DNA of 25,755 bases from positions 1 to 25,755 of IMG/VR virus record IMGVR_UViG_3300025769_000739. One strand, 5' to 3'. The position numbers were made by a program, and so were the translations under genes. Positions 1-6,576 of the stretch are shown in pieces (the first letter of the stretch is position 1; every line of letters starts with the position of its first letter). This DNA is from a virus. The notes under the pieces are model-generated. The model was given only the letters and a program-made list of their open reading frames with translations, was not told where the DNA came from and did no database searches.

Positions 1-210
1 CCGAACCTTTTTTTCGAAATTGTCTCGCATTCGATGAAGCATCGATTCGGTCACTTTAATTTCGCCGAATTGGGCGTGGTGAAAAGTGCCGACGCGCAAG
101 AGTTGAACCCGGTCGGGAACCCTAACGTTTTCCGTGTTCGTGTTCCGATCTAAAACAGACCTTAGTTGTTCGTCGAACTTAATTTCGATGGGGGGGAATC
201 TGAAATCCAT
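1..210 (-). CDS. Probable head maturation protease / Mu I-like protein, N-terminal part (cut at left edge)
   Basis: The frame opens with ATG at 210 and stays open to base 1, giving 70 residues. It starts one base after the stop of the portal gene, so the two are translationally close. The visible part holds a charged lead and then a segment (VQLLRVGTFHHAQFGEIKVT, then a helix with MRDNF) that resembles the N-terminus of Mu I-like capsid proteases, where a 'lpvG.f.h..yG.i.it' strand is followed by 'm..nF'. Its place directly after a DUF935 portal and Mu F domain is where the protease/scaffold gene normally lies. The catalytic part is outside the window, so the assignment rests on a short match plus gene order. 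Confidence 0.5.
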   Translation of the reverse strand, partial: MDFRFPPIEIKFDEQLRSVLDRNTNTENVRVPDRVQLLRVGTFHHAQFGEIKVTESMLHRMRDNFEKKVR

Positions 211-211
211 A

Positions 212-2485
212 TTATCCGATATTTTCCCCATCAGTTATTTTCGTCAAGTCTTCACCAAACTTAATTTGTTTTTCCATTGTCTCGATTTGTTTTTCCGTTC
301 CCGTGGGTCTTAATCCTCCGGGATTCGGCTTCGGGTTTTTTTGACCGACAAAACCAGGAACCAAATATGATTTGCAATTATGATGCAACGGGGGAAGGTA
401 TCTCGACGCGCCCGGTTGATCCGGGTAAAATGTTTTCCCCTTTAAATTTGTGCAAATATCAGTTTTGGGGTTTGGATTTTCAAAAGTTAAAACCTCGATT
501 GACTCGTAAACATCGGGCGCGAAGAAAAAGGAATTTCGCGTTGCATTAATAACGGATGAAACAATATTAGTCGCGCCGACATAAACGGCCGGACCTATAA
601 CAACCGAATCCACGACATCAAAAAGTTCTTGTTCTAGCTCCCTATGATTTCGCATTGTGGCAACGCTGTTTGTATAGTGAAAGGAAAGGGTTTTGCTAAG
701 ATCATTTAATTGGGCTTCGCTCAAAAGGTCGGCTTGATTAATAACGTTTTCCCGAACTTTAGGGGGAAGTTTTCCGAATGCCTTTTCGAGTTTCTTCCTT
801 TTTTCCTTTTCGGTGTCTTCATGGAAGCCGAAGAATTCGACCGGTTCGGCAAATTTATATTTTCTAAGTTCGGGGGGCGCTTCGTTTTGAACTTGGTTCA
901 ATGCTTCGATTGCGACTATTGCAAGACCCAGTTTCAAATCAAGCTTGAATGAACCCACGCCCGAAAATTCGACCTTTTTTGCTTCGCTTATATGCTTTCC
1001 GGGTGGGTTATTCTTAAAGACCTTAGATAATTTTGTGGCCTTATCTTTACCGATCGCGTCAAGATGAAATTGCAAAAGCGCCTTTAAGTCATCGTCATAG
1101 TGATCGATCAACTTTTTAGGGTTGCTAAATTTCTCTCTCGAAAAAACGCTTTTTTTTTTCTCGGAAAATTGCGCTTCGGCCACGGGTTGAGGCGTCGAAT
1201 CGTCCGTGATTCTTTGCCCATCCGTGGAAGCCTCCGGCAAATCATAACGCATTCGAACGTATTCCTCCAAACGCGCGTCGGGAATAATGACCTTTGACTC
1301 GGTCATCATTTTTATTACTTCCGATAATTCTTTACCTGCCTTGTCACGGATTCCTGAACATTTTATTTTTGGATATTCCTTTTGAGGCCCAAAATTCAAA
1401 TCGATTATTTCTTTCACCGGACCGTCGTTTAAAACTTCGCAAATTAGTTCGGAGATATGTTCAATCCCACTTAAAAAGAAGTCTGATAAATCTTCGCTTA
1501 AAGCATAGGAACCCGAACCGGATTGCCCCAATAAAAGGAAGTTCGCCATAAAAGCATTTATCATTTCAGCGTTTTCGGCGTCGATTGCGGATTGAACTTT
1601 AGAAGGATCATAAGGGTTTGTGTTTAAATCTAGTTCCCATCCTTCGGGTTTAGTAATAAAGTTTTGTTCGTGGGTTAGATATTTTTTAAGTACATTAACC
1701 GCTTGCGCGTATTGATCGCCCGCCTCAAGACCTTCGGGAACGGTTAGGATCGGGGTCGGAACCGCAAATTTTTCTAGTCCTATAGCGTTCAATTTTAAAT
1801 AAACATTTTTTCGCATCCATGCGCCGTAGCATGGGCGAAGCATGGAGACGCCTTCGAAGTTTTCCCCCTCGCGATCAAGGGAAAACAGGGTCAAGAATTG
1901 CGCGGGAATGTCCACGACCTTCTGATTATCGCCGAACGCATACTGTGAAACGGATTCCAAAATCCCGTCATCGTCCAGGTTCCAATTTTCAATCGTTCTT
2001 TGAGAACGAAACGCGAATGTTTTGTAACATATAACGCGCTCCTTCCCCCAACGCACACCCGATTCGATTTTGTGAACCCTTTCAAAAAGGGAATAACCAA
2101 AAGGAACAAGGGTTAAAATCTCATGTAACAGCCCACGCCATGATTTGTCGTGATCGTTAAAGAAAACGTGATCGATAAAATCGGCTTTCACCTGGTCTTC
2201 GGTATTATCGGATACCGCGTCAACGGACCATTTCGCGCCTTTAATTGGATTTGTCACGGCCATTAATGCCATTTTAAGTTTTGCATCGCTTCGGCGCATT
2301 TTATCGAAAATATCGGCGCCTTGCGTACCTTGAAGTGTGCTTAGATATTCCTCCGAAAGAATACCCGAAATTAATTCCGTTCCCGACGAACCGACTTCCT
2401 CGACATGAGGCGAAACCTTGACGCGCTGCGGTCCTTCGTTGAAGTTGATTTCGTTCTTTCGTCTAAAAATATCTAAAATTCCCAT
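212..2485 (-). CDS. Portal protein (DUF935, Mu gp29-like) fused to Mu F-like minor head protein
   Basis: About 757 residues. The N-terminal ~430 residues match the DUF935 portal family: MGILDIFRR start, the block MRRSDAKLKMALMAVTNPIK (D of the conserved 'mr..D..i'), and ALSEDLSDFFLSGIEHISE near the end of the portal domain. The C-terminal ~270 residues end in the Mu F signature near residues 675-710: TDICTNLKGKTF followed by LPPLHHNC. The portal is the ring through which DNA enters the head; the Mu F protein is a minor head component. In Mu these are separate genes (29 and 30), here one open frame. A TTG at 2497 is in frame but overlaps the terminase end; the ATG at 2485, six bases after the terminase stop, gives the usual portal N-terminus and is chosen. 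No clear Shine-Dalgarno precedes it, so translation may be coupled. Confidence 0.9.
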   Translation of the reverse strand: MGILDIFRRKNEINFNEGPQRVKVSPHVEEVGSSGTELISGILSEEYLSTLQGTQGADIFDKMRRSDAKLKMALMAVTNPIKGAKWSVDAVSDNTEDQVKADFIDHVFFNDHDKSWRGLLHEILTLVPFGYSLFERVHKIESGVRWGKERVICYKTFAFRSQRTIENWNLDDDGILESVSQYAFGDNQKVVDIPAQFLTLFSLDREGENFEGVSMLRPCYGAWMRKNVYLKLNAIGLEKFAVPTPILTVPEGLEAGDQYAQAVNVLKKYLTHEQNFITKPEGWELDLNTNPYDPSKVQSAIDAENAEMINAFMANFLLLGQSGSGSYALSEDLSDFFLSGIEHISELICEVLNDGPVKEIIDLNFGPQKEYPKIKCSGIRDKAGKELSEVIKMMTESKVIIPDARLEEYVRMRYDLPEASTDGQRITDDSTPQPVAEAQFSEKKKSVFSREKFSNPKKLIDHYDDDLKALLQFHLDAIGKDKATKLSKVFKNNPPGKHISEAKKVEFSGVGSFKLDLKLGLAIVAIEALNQVQNEAPPELRKYKFAEPVEFFGFHEDTEKEKRKKLEKAFGKLPPKVRENVINQADLLSEAQLNDLSKTLSFHYTNSVATMRNHRELEQELFDVVDSVVIGPAVYVGATNIVSSVINATRNSFFFAPDVYESIEVLTFENPNPKTDICTNLKGKTFYPDQPGASRYLPPLHHNCKSYLVPGFVGQKNPKPNPGGLRPTGTEKQIETMEKQIKFGEDLTKITDGENIG

Positions 2486-2490
2486 AAATT

Positions 2491-4065
2491 TTACCAATTA
2501 TTCGAACCGCCGGAATTTACCAGGGTTCCGATTGTTTCCGCTCCGCCCGTTGCGCCGGACATCTTCGCAAATGATCCTACTTTATTAATACTTTTTCGAC
2601 CATAATTTGCGAGCGCAAGTGAATCGCTATTATCGGGCGATCCCCTCCCTGTCCGTTTCTTGTAATCATCCTTCGATTCTATTTGATACCGACCACGCGA
2701 GTCAAACTTATAAATTATTGTTGGAAGTTCTTCCAAATAAACGGAGTCGGGAAGGATCGACAATTCGTTTTTTAAGTCCTGGCCTAGCTCAACAAAAAGT
2801 TTTGCCTTTAAATTTGAATAAGTCTTTTTTTCCGACTCGATGGGTACTTGCGCGCCGAAGTGGACTGGTCTTAGCAAGGTTGATTCCGGGATTATCCCAT
2901 CGCGTCGCCGTTCTCTAAGTTGATCGGATACACCGGCGCCGATCCCGGTTGCGTCAATAACCACAACTTCATTTTGACGCCGTTCAAGGCTATTTATTAA
3001 ACGAACGATTCGGCCGGTGACTTCCGAAGTGTCGGCTTTTGTGAGTTCGATGCGTTGCGTTTGTTCGTTTCCTTCAATGACTGTTATCACGGTTGAATCG
3101 GTTCCAAAATGCGCGGGGTCAACCCCTATAAATCGCCCGCCTTCCGTTGAAGCCTCGCGATTTTGTGCGGTTTCAACGTCATGCATTTTAACAATGGCAT
3201 TGGAATCCTCGTCGGGAAATTGGCCTAAAACTTTTGAGATAAAAAGAGGATGCTCAAAACCCCACCTTAAAGCCGAATTGATAACCCATTGCATCGTAAT
3301 AAGTTTGGGTTGCACAACTTTATAATTTTTGATTTCGTCCAGGCGCTCATCGTCGTCTGTTATTTCCCGAATTCGATCCGCTTCGCGCTTTAATTGTGCG
3401 AGATTCGAAACGCCGTTTTCAATAAGGTTCGGCGAATCGAAACAACTAATTTTTATTTTCTTAAAAAGCGGGTTCGAAAAACATTTAAAGAATTCGCTCG
3501 ACCTGGAAGTCGGATTCCCGATCGCTATGAATTTAGTATTCGCCGAAGTTAGCATTCCTTCGGCTTGAACCCATCGTTTCGGATGAACACCGGTTGCCTC
3601 ATCAAAAATGATTACAACCATGTCGCCATGAAAACCTTGAAACCTGGACCCCGTTCCCTGGCCTTCGCCCGAACCGGCGTCATCTTTTGGGGAGGTTCCA
3701 AGCGCGAACCAATCGGGCGAAATTTTCCATTCAACGTTTAACATGGAACCACCTAAAGGCGTGGCCGAATCACGAAAACCCGAACGGATTTCAGCCCACA
3801 AAAGCTTTTCGACTTGAAGGAATGTCGGTGCGGTCGTAATTATTTTACAACCGGGAAAACTTGATCCAAGCGCTAAAACAATTCTTGAAAGGGTGAAGGT
3901 TTTTCCAACATCGTGGCACGCTGAAATCACCACGCGGTCATAATTGGAAACGGCTTCGCAAATTCTTTTTTGGTAAGGTTCTAGGGTTTTGATCCCCTGA
4001 ATTTCTTCGATATGGAAAACAATATCATTTTGAATTTTATTTATTTCATTTTCGGATAACGTCAC
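2491..4065 (-). CDS. terL: Terminase large subunit
   Basis: 524 residues, the normal size. The ATPase half shows a Walker A-type loop at 49-56 (ACHDVGKT), a 'TTAPT' coupling segment at 77-81 and Walker B at 149-157 (MVVIIFDEA). The RNase H-like nuclease half shows acidic residues in the expected contexts: D316 (GVDPAHFGTD), D371 (VVVIDATGIGAG) and D478/D481 (PDNSDSLAL). The enzyme uses ATP to pump DNA through the portal and cuts concatemers. It begins with GTG at 4065, overlapping the stop of the upstream XRE gene (GTGA), and the portal follows directly, so these genes form one operon. All key motifs are present. Confidence 0.97.
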   Translation of the reverse strand: MTLSENEINKIQNDIVFHIEEIQGIKTLEPYQKRICEAVSNYDRVVISACHDVGKTFTLSRIVLALGSSFPGCKIITTAPTFLQVEKLLWAEIRSGFRDSATPLGGSMLNVEWKISPDWFALGTSPKDDAGSGEGQGTGSRFQGFHGDMVVIIFDEATGVHPKRWVQAEGMLTSANTKFIAIGNPTSRSSEFFKCFSNPLFKKIKISCFDSPNLIENGVSNLAQLKREADRIREITDDDERLDEIKNYKVVQPKLITMQWVINSALRWGFEHPLFISKVLGQFPDEDSNAIVKMHDVETAQNREASTEGGRFIGVDPAHFGTDSTVITVIEGNEQTQRIELTKADTSEVTGRIVRLINSLERRQNEVVVIDATGIGAGVSDQLRERRRDGIIPESTLLRPVHFGAQVPIESEKKTYSNLKAKLFVELGQDLKNELSILPDSVYLEELPTIIYKFDSRGRYQIESKDDYKKRTGRGSPDNSDSLALANYGRKSINKVGSFAKMSGATGGAETIGTLVNSGGSNNW

Positions 4066-4412
4066 GCGAAAAGTTTTAAAGCCTCTTTATAAAGTTGCAA
4101 GCCGCGTTCGAAAGTTAATCCCGCTTCGATTGTAATTCTTTCAAACTCGCGACCGTGTTTCGATGTTTCCTTTTTTTCGACTTCGATTTCTTGGGCTAAC
4201 CTTTTTAGTTTTGAAATATCCAGGTTAAACCCGCGCGCTATTTTCTCCAGGGTTTCGGTCGACGGGATCGATCCGGCGCGATTGTGTTCAAGCGCGCCTA
4301 AGTATCCATGGGATAATCCGCATAGGTGAGAAGCCGCACGAAGGCTTAAACGCTCGCCTTCCCGCGCTTCCTTTATAAGTGTTCCAAACGTTTCCTGGTC
4401 GTTTTTAGCCAT
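4062..4412 (-). CDS. XRE-family helix-turn-helix regulator
   Basis: About 116 residues. Residues ~10-65 form a Cro/CI-type HTH: FGTLIKEAREGERLSLRAAS, then LSHGYLGALEHNRAG and TLEKIARGFNLD, the five-helix pattern of the family. The rest is a charged, helical tail. ATG at 4412 is taken as the start; a TTG lies nine bases upstream in frame. The gene overlaps terL by four bases, so it is co-transcribed with packaging genes, yet its start faces the plus-strand cassette at 4465. It could repress the twin promoters there, whose -10 boxes lie in dyads; that is inference. It could instead be a packaging-linked DNA-binding protein, but a better small-terminase candidate is at 5782-6138. Confidence 0.88.
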   Translation of the reverse strand: MAKNDQETFGTLIKEAREGERLSLRAASHLCGLSHGYLGALEHNRAGSIPSTETLEKIARGFNLDISKLKRLAQEIEVEKKETSKHGREFERITIEAGLTFERGLQLYKEALKLFA

Positions 4413-4464
4413 CCCCCCCAATTAAGCACAAAAAACCGAATGATTACTAGCATTAAAAAAAGGG

Positions 4465-4493
4465 TTGACGATACCTGACTATATTGCTATGAT
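4465..4493 (+). promoter_or_regulatory. Sigma70-type promoter 1 of plus-strand cassette
   Basis: TTGACG at 4465-4470 and TATGAT at 4488-4493 are separated by exactly 17 bases. The layout and much of the spacer (ATACCTGA after the -35) are repeated in promoter 2 at 4853. It drives the gene starting at 4537. Confidence 0.85.
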
Positions 4494-4504
4494 ATATACA
4501 TATC
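4486..4504. promoter_or_regulatory. Probable operator dyad over the -10 box of promoter 1
   Basis: The arms GCTATG (4486-4491) and CATATC (4499-4504) flank ATATATA. One mismatch breaks the dyad that is perfect at 4874-4892. Overlap with the -10 box suggests repressor binding; the regulator is not identified, the neighbouring XRE protein being the obvious candidate. Confidence 0.5.
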
Positions 4505-4520
4505 AAGCAATAAAGCTTGA
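4503..4520 (+). promoter_or_regulatory. 5' leader hairpin 1 (TCAAGC / GCTTGA)
   Basis: A perfect 6-bp inverted repeat around an AATAAA loop, beginning about where transcripts from promoter 1 would start. The equivalent place after promoter 2 has TCAGG/CCTGA around CAATAAA. The A-T pair has become G-C with pairing kept, which supports a real RNA stem or a paired DNA site. Confidence 0.55.
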
Positions 4521-4536
4521 AACGGAGAAAAAGAGA

Positions 4537-4848
4537 ATGAAAAGAAAAACAATGAAGAAAAAAACAATGAAGAAAAAAACTACCCGATTAGATATTGACT
4601 TAATCGACTGGATACTTTTCTTAAACATCGTGACAAAAAGCCCTAGAGAAAAAATCAACCCTGAAGACAATTCTAAAAATATCGGCCATTATTATCACGA
4701 AAAAATCGGTCGCAAGCATTGTGTTATGCAAGTGATCGGCAAAAATGGCGAATCAAAAGAAGTTCTAAGCGCCGGGACAAAAAAAGCCCTCCTTCCCCTG
4801 GTCATTGCTATGGAGGAAGAAATTAAGGGAAATTCGAACAATAAATAA
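4537..4848 (+). CDS. Small basic phage protein with MK(R/K)KT repeats, unknown function
   Basis: 103 residues. ATG at 4537 is chosen because GGAG (4524-4527) lies nine bases before it; the open frame extends back to 4465, but that part is the promoter. The N-terminus is three copies of a pentapeptide, MKRKT, MKKKT, MKKKT, encoded by near-identical 15-base units, so it is very basic and could bind nucleic acid. The middle (LIDWILFLNIVTKSP) is hydrophobic but broken by charge. I recognise no family. First gene of the plus cassette under promoter 1. Two internal ATGs in the repeat could serve as alternative starts. Confidence 0.75.
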   Translation: MKRKTMKKKTMKKKTTRLDIDLIDWILFLNIVTKSPREKINPEDNSKNIGHYYHEKIGRKHCVMQVIGKNGESKEVLSAGTKKALLPLVIAMEEEIKGNSNNK

Positions 4849-4852
4849 AAAG

Positions 4853-4881
4853 TTGACAATACCTGATTAATTCGATATGAT
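4853..4881 (+). promoter_or_regulatory. Sigma70 promoter 2 of plus-strand cassette
   Basis: A consensus TTGACA at 4853-4858 and TATGAT at 4876-4881, 17 bases apart. It lies just after the stop of the preceding gene and closely repeats promoter 1 and its leader, so the two arose by duplication or share a regulator. Confidence 0.9.
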
Positions 4882-4892
4882 ATATACATATC
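4874..4892. promoter_or_regulatory. Perfect operator-like dyad over the -10 box of promoter 2
   Basis: GATATG (4874-4879), spacer ATATATA, CATATC (4887-4892): a perfect 6-bp dyad that includes the -10 hexamer. A longer relation also exists between CCTGA near the -35 (4862-4866) and TCAGG (4891-4895). Likely bound by a dimeric regulator; which one is not shown. Confidence 0.6.
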
Positions 4893-4907
4893 AGGCAATA
4901 AACCTGA
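4891..4907 (+). promoter_or_regulatory. 5' leader hairpin 2 (TCAGG / CCTGA)
   Basis: A 5-bp inverted repeat around CAATAAA at the predicted start of the transcript from promoter 2. It corresponds to the hairpin at 4503-4520, with a compensatory change in the stem and a conserved loop. Confidence 0.55.
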
Positions 4908-4923
4908 AAGAACGGAGAATGAA

Positions 4924-5163
4924 ATGAAAAAAAGTCGATTGTTAACAAATAGAGAAATCGTGATTGAAACGATGCATTTCAACGGGAAACTCAATCACCT
5001 TTTAACTCCCGAACAGTGGATCAATGCTTATCTTCTTTGCGATGGATTTGGAGGTATTGACTATGGGTTCGCAAAAGAACAGTGTTTTGACTGGTCGCAC
5101 GTTAGGGATTCAAGCGAAGAAGCCCTCGAAGTCGTTGCAAAATTTATTCTATCAAAAAACTAA
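4924..5163 (+). CDS. Small acidic phage protein, unknown function
   Basis: 79 residues starting MKKSRLLTNREIV. The Shine-Dalgarno GGAG at 4914-4917 lies six bases before ATG 4924. An earlier ATG at 4919 reads only ATG AAA TGA, a two-codon mini-frame ending on the real start region. The protein has a Trp-rich middle (TPEQWINAYLLCDGFGG, FDWSHVRD) and a helical end. I recognise no family. It is the first gene after promoter 2, and the next gene carries the same ribosome-binding segment. Confidence 0.8.
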   Translation: MKKSRLLTNREIVIETMHFNGKLNHLLTPEQWINAYLLCDGFGGIDYGFAKEQCFDWSHVRDSSEEALEVVAKFILSKN

Positions 5164-5183
5164 AAACCAAAACGGAGAATGAA

Positions 5184-5483
5184 ATGAAAAAAACAAAAAG
5201 CGAATCAAAAATAAAATTGGCAAAACAGTTCAAGCGCGTGCGCGAACAAAAAAAGGAAATCACCGCACTCGAAAAGGAATTGAAAACTAAGATTGAGGGA
5301 ATCCTAGGGGATGATGGAGCGATGGATTTCGGCGACTTCGTGATTATCACCGAAGACCGAAGCCGAACCGTAATCGATACCGACGCAATCCTCCGGGATC
5401 ACGGCGAAGCCTTCTTGAAGCAATACCAGGTGAAAAGTCACTATTCTACCTTGAAGGTAGCAAAGGGAAGGAAGGCGGCTTAA
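5184..5483 (+). CDS. Coiled-coil phage protein, unknown (resembles YqaJ-associated C-terminal segments)
   Basis: 99 residues. Residues 1-40 are a highly charged helix (KQFKRVREQKKEITALEKEL) predicted to form a coiled coil. The rest, GDFVIITEDRSRTVIDTDAI and then a 'QYQVKSHYSTLKV' end, is similar in style to the tail of YqaJ-type phage nuclease proteins (R..iDt..l...y..y...s..r.l.i), but no nuclease domain is present. It has the same start context as 4924 (GGAGAATGAAATG). It could be a small partner of a recombination protein; this is a guess. Stop and next start overlap as TAATG. Confidence 0.75.
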   Translation: MKKTKSESKIKLAKQFKRVREQKKEITALEKELKTKIEGILGDDGAMDFGDFVIITEDRSRTVIDTDAILRDHGEAFLKQYQVKSHYSTLKVAKGRKAA

Positions 5484-5536
5484 TGGGATACCTAAGCGCG
5501 TTAAAAGAGGCATTGGATAAAAAGCGGAGGAAATGA
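5483..5536 (+). CDS. Tiny ORF, 17 residues
   Basis: MGYLSALKEALDKKRRK, joined to the previous gene by a TAATG overlap at 5481-5485, so re-initiation is plausible. It forms a short amphipathic basic helix. It also carries the GGAGG Shine-Dalgarno of the next gene within its last codons. It may be a real micropeptide or only a coupling device. Confidence 0.35.
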   Translation: MGYLSALKEALDKKRRK

Positions 5537-5539
5537 AGA

Positions 5540-5695
5540 ATGAATTACTTAATAGCCGTGAAATTAGACGATGGAAACGAAGTTTTTTGTTTTAAAAGCA
5601 CAAAAGCCAGGGAACGCTTTATTAAAGACCTGGAAGCCCTGGAAATTGAATACGCCACGACCGAAGTTAAAGACCTGGAAGTCATGGAAGGTTAA
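5540..5695 (+). CDS. Small acidic phage protein, 51 residues
   Basis: Begins MNYLIAVKLDDGNEVFCFKS and ends in Glu-rich residues. GGAGG at 5526-5530, nine bases before ATG 5540, fixes the start. An ATG at 5533 in another frame soon stops. The pattern looks like a small beta-alpha fold followed by a charged helix. I recognise no family. Last gene of the plus cassette; hairpins and a terminator follow within 20 bases. Confidence 0.7.
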   Translation: MNYLIAVKLDDGNEVFCFKSTKARERFIKDLEALEIEYATTEVKDLEVMEG

Positions 5696-5712
5696 TCGAA
5701 GTCATACCAACC

Positions 5713-5739
5713 GGGCATTAATATGCCTCATTAATGCCC
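5713..5739. other. Perfect 9-bp hairpin
   Basis: GGGCATTAA (5713-5721) and TTAATGCCC (5731-5739) flank a 9-base loop. No T-run follows. It may help end transcription together with the terminator just downstream, or pause or process RNA at the cassette border. Confidence 0.6.
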
Positions 5740-5742
5740 ACT

Positions 5743-5787
5743 AAGCGCGCCTTGAAAGTTAATCCTTTTGGGGCGCGCTTTTTATTT
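5743..5787 (+). terminator. Rho-independent terminator of plus cassette
   Basis: Stem AAGCGCGCC (5743-5751) and GGCGCGCTT (5772-5780) with a 20-base loop, followed by a T-rich run (TTTTTATTT). The run overlaps the stop codon of the minus-strand gene at 5782, so the two convergent units meet here. Confidence 0.75.
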
Positions 5788-6138
5788 GCCTTCCGACTTT
5801 TCGGGTTCCATCTTTTTACCCACCGAGGCCTTAATAATATCGACCAGGGATTTCGCCCCTTCGCCCGGCGTGATTTCCGTTTTGTCCGAATAGCGAAGCC
5901 AATTTTTAGACAACCAAATTTGCATGGTGGGATTACCCTCGACCACGGCCTTTCGATACATTGCGCGCTTTAAAGACATTTTCCCATTTTCCCGCGCTTC
6001 GGCCAGAACGTCGGAATACCGGCGCTGCAATGTATCAACGCTGCACTTTAAGATTGAAGCCATTTCCTCTTGCGTGCATTGAATCATCGCAAGTTCTTTT
6101 AAAAGTTCTTCGTCGATTTTTTTTCTAGGTCTTGCCAT
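5782..6138 (-). CDS. Probable terminase small subunit
   Basis: 118 residues: MARPRKKIDEELLKELAMIQ, an HTH (CTQEEMASILKCSVDTLQRR), then a helical part with GNPTMQIWLSKNWLRYSDK. The 'gn..mqiWL.K..l...dk' segment after an N-terminal HTH is common in small-terminase-like phage proteins, which recognise packaging DNA and load the large subunit. It follows the tail chaperone gene by five bases and would read on to the large terminase if the plus cassette were not in between. The match is to a general type, not a precise family. Confidence 0.65.
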   Translation of the reverse strand: MARPRKKIDEELLKELAMIQCTQEEMASILKCSVDTLQRRYSDVLAEARENGKMSLKRAMYRKAVVEGNPTMQIWLSKNWLRYSDKTEITPGEGAKSLVDIIKASVGKKMEPEKSEGK

Positions 6139-6143
6139 AAATT

Positions 6144-6575
6144 TTATTCAACCGGCCATTCCGGTTCGTATGATTCAATTTGATTCGCGTCGGTCATTAG
6201 GTTTAATTTTTCTTCCTGCAAAGGAATCATGTCCCTAAGTTTTATTTTTATTGATTCAACTTTTTTTCTATCTCGCGCGCCGGACGAACCCCTGGAAGAA
6301 TGATTAACCCAATCGAAATCCGTTTCCTTTAGTTTTTCATTTCGCATCGTTCGAATCGTTTCTATCTTATTGCGCCTTATTTCTACCAGGTCACAAACCA
6401 CTTTTTCGCCATCCCAAATCCATGAGGATTCGCCGAAAACCCCGCTAGGCGGTCCTTCGACCTCGCCTAAAAATTCGTGTTTTTCAGATAGCCGCGCCCT
6501 GCAAGCCTCCTCGGACTCGCGCCGCATGATAGAAACCTTTTTCTTACCTATCCACCTATAAGCATAATACTTCAT
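6144..6575 (-). CDS. Tail-assembly-chaperone-like protein (Phage_tail_APC type)
   Basis: 143 residues. The N-terminal half is mixed beta (MKYYAYRWIGKKKVSIMRRE, then SSWIWDGEKVV). The C-terminal half shows the APC pattern of arginine-rich helix, 'R..RN..L..tDfdWv', and a second helix with IKLRDMIPLQEE. Such proteins sit beside tail fibre genes and help assemble tail or fibre proteins. Here it begins one base after the fibre stop, which fits. Family match is by motif only. Confidence 0.65.
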   Translation of the reverse strand: MKYYAYRWIGKKKVSIMRRESEEACRARLSEKHEFLGEVEGPPSGVFGESSWIWDGEKVVCDLVEIRRNKIETIRTMRNEKLKETDFDWVNHSSRGSSGARDRKKVESIKIKLRDMIPLQEEKLNLMTDANQIESYEPEWPVE

Positions 6576-6576
6576 T

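Noticed and set aside
1-4412. Transposable Mu-like phage
   Set aside because: Head genes are Mu-like, but there is no MuA or MuB, and Bet, Dcm and ParB-like genes point to another lifestyle. Such head modules are widely exchanged.
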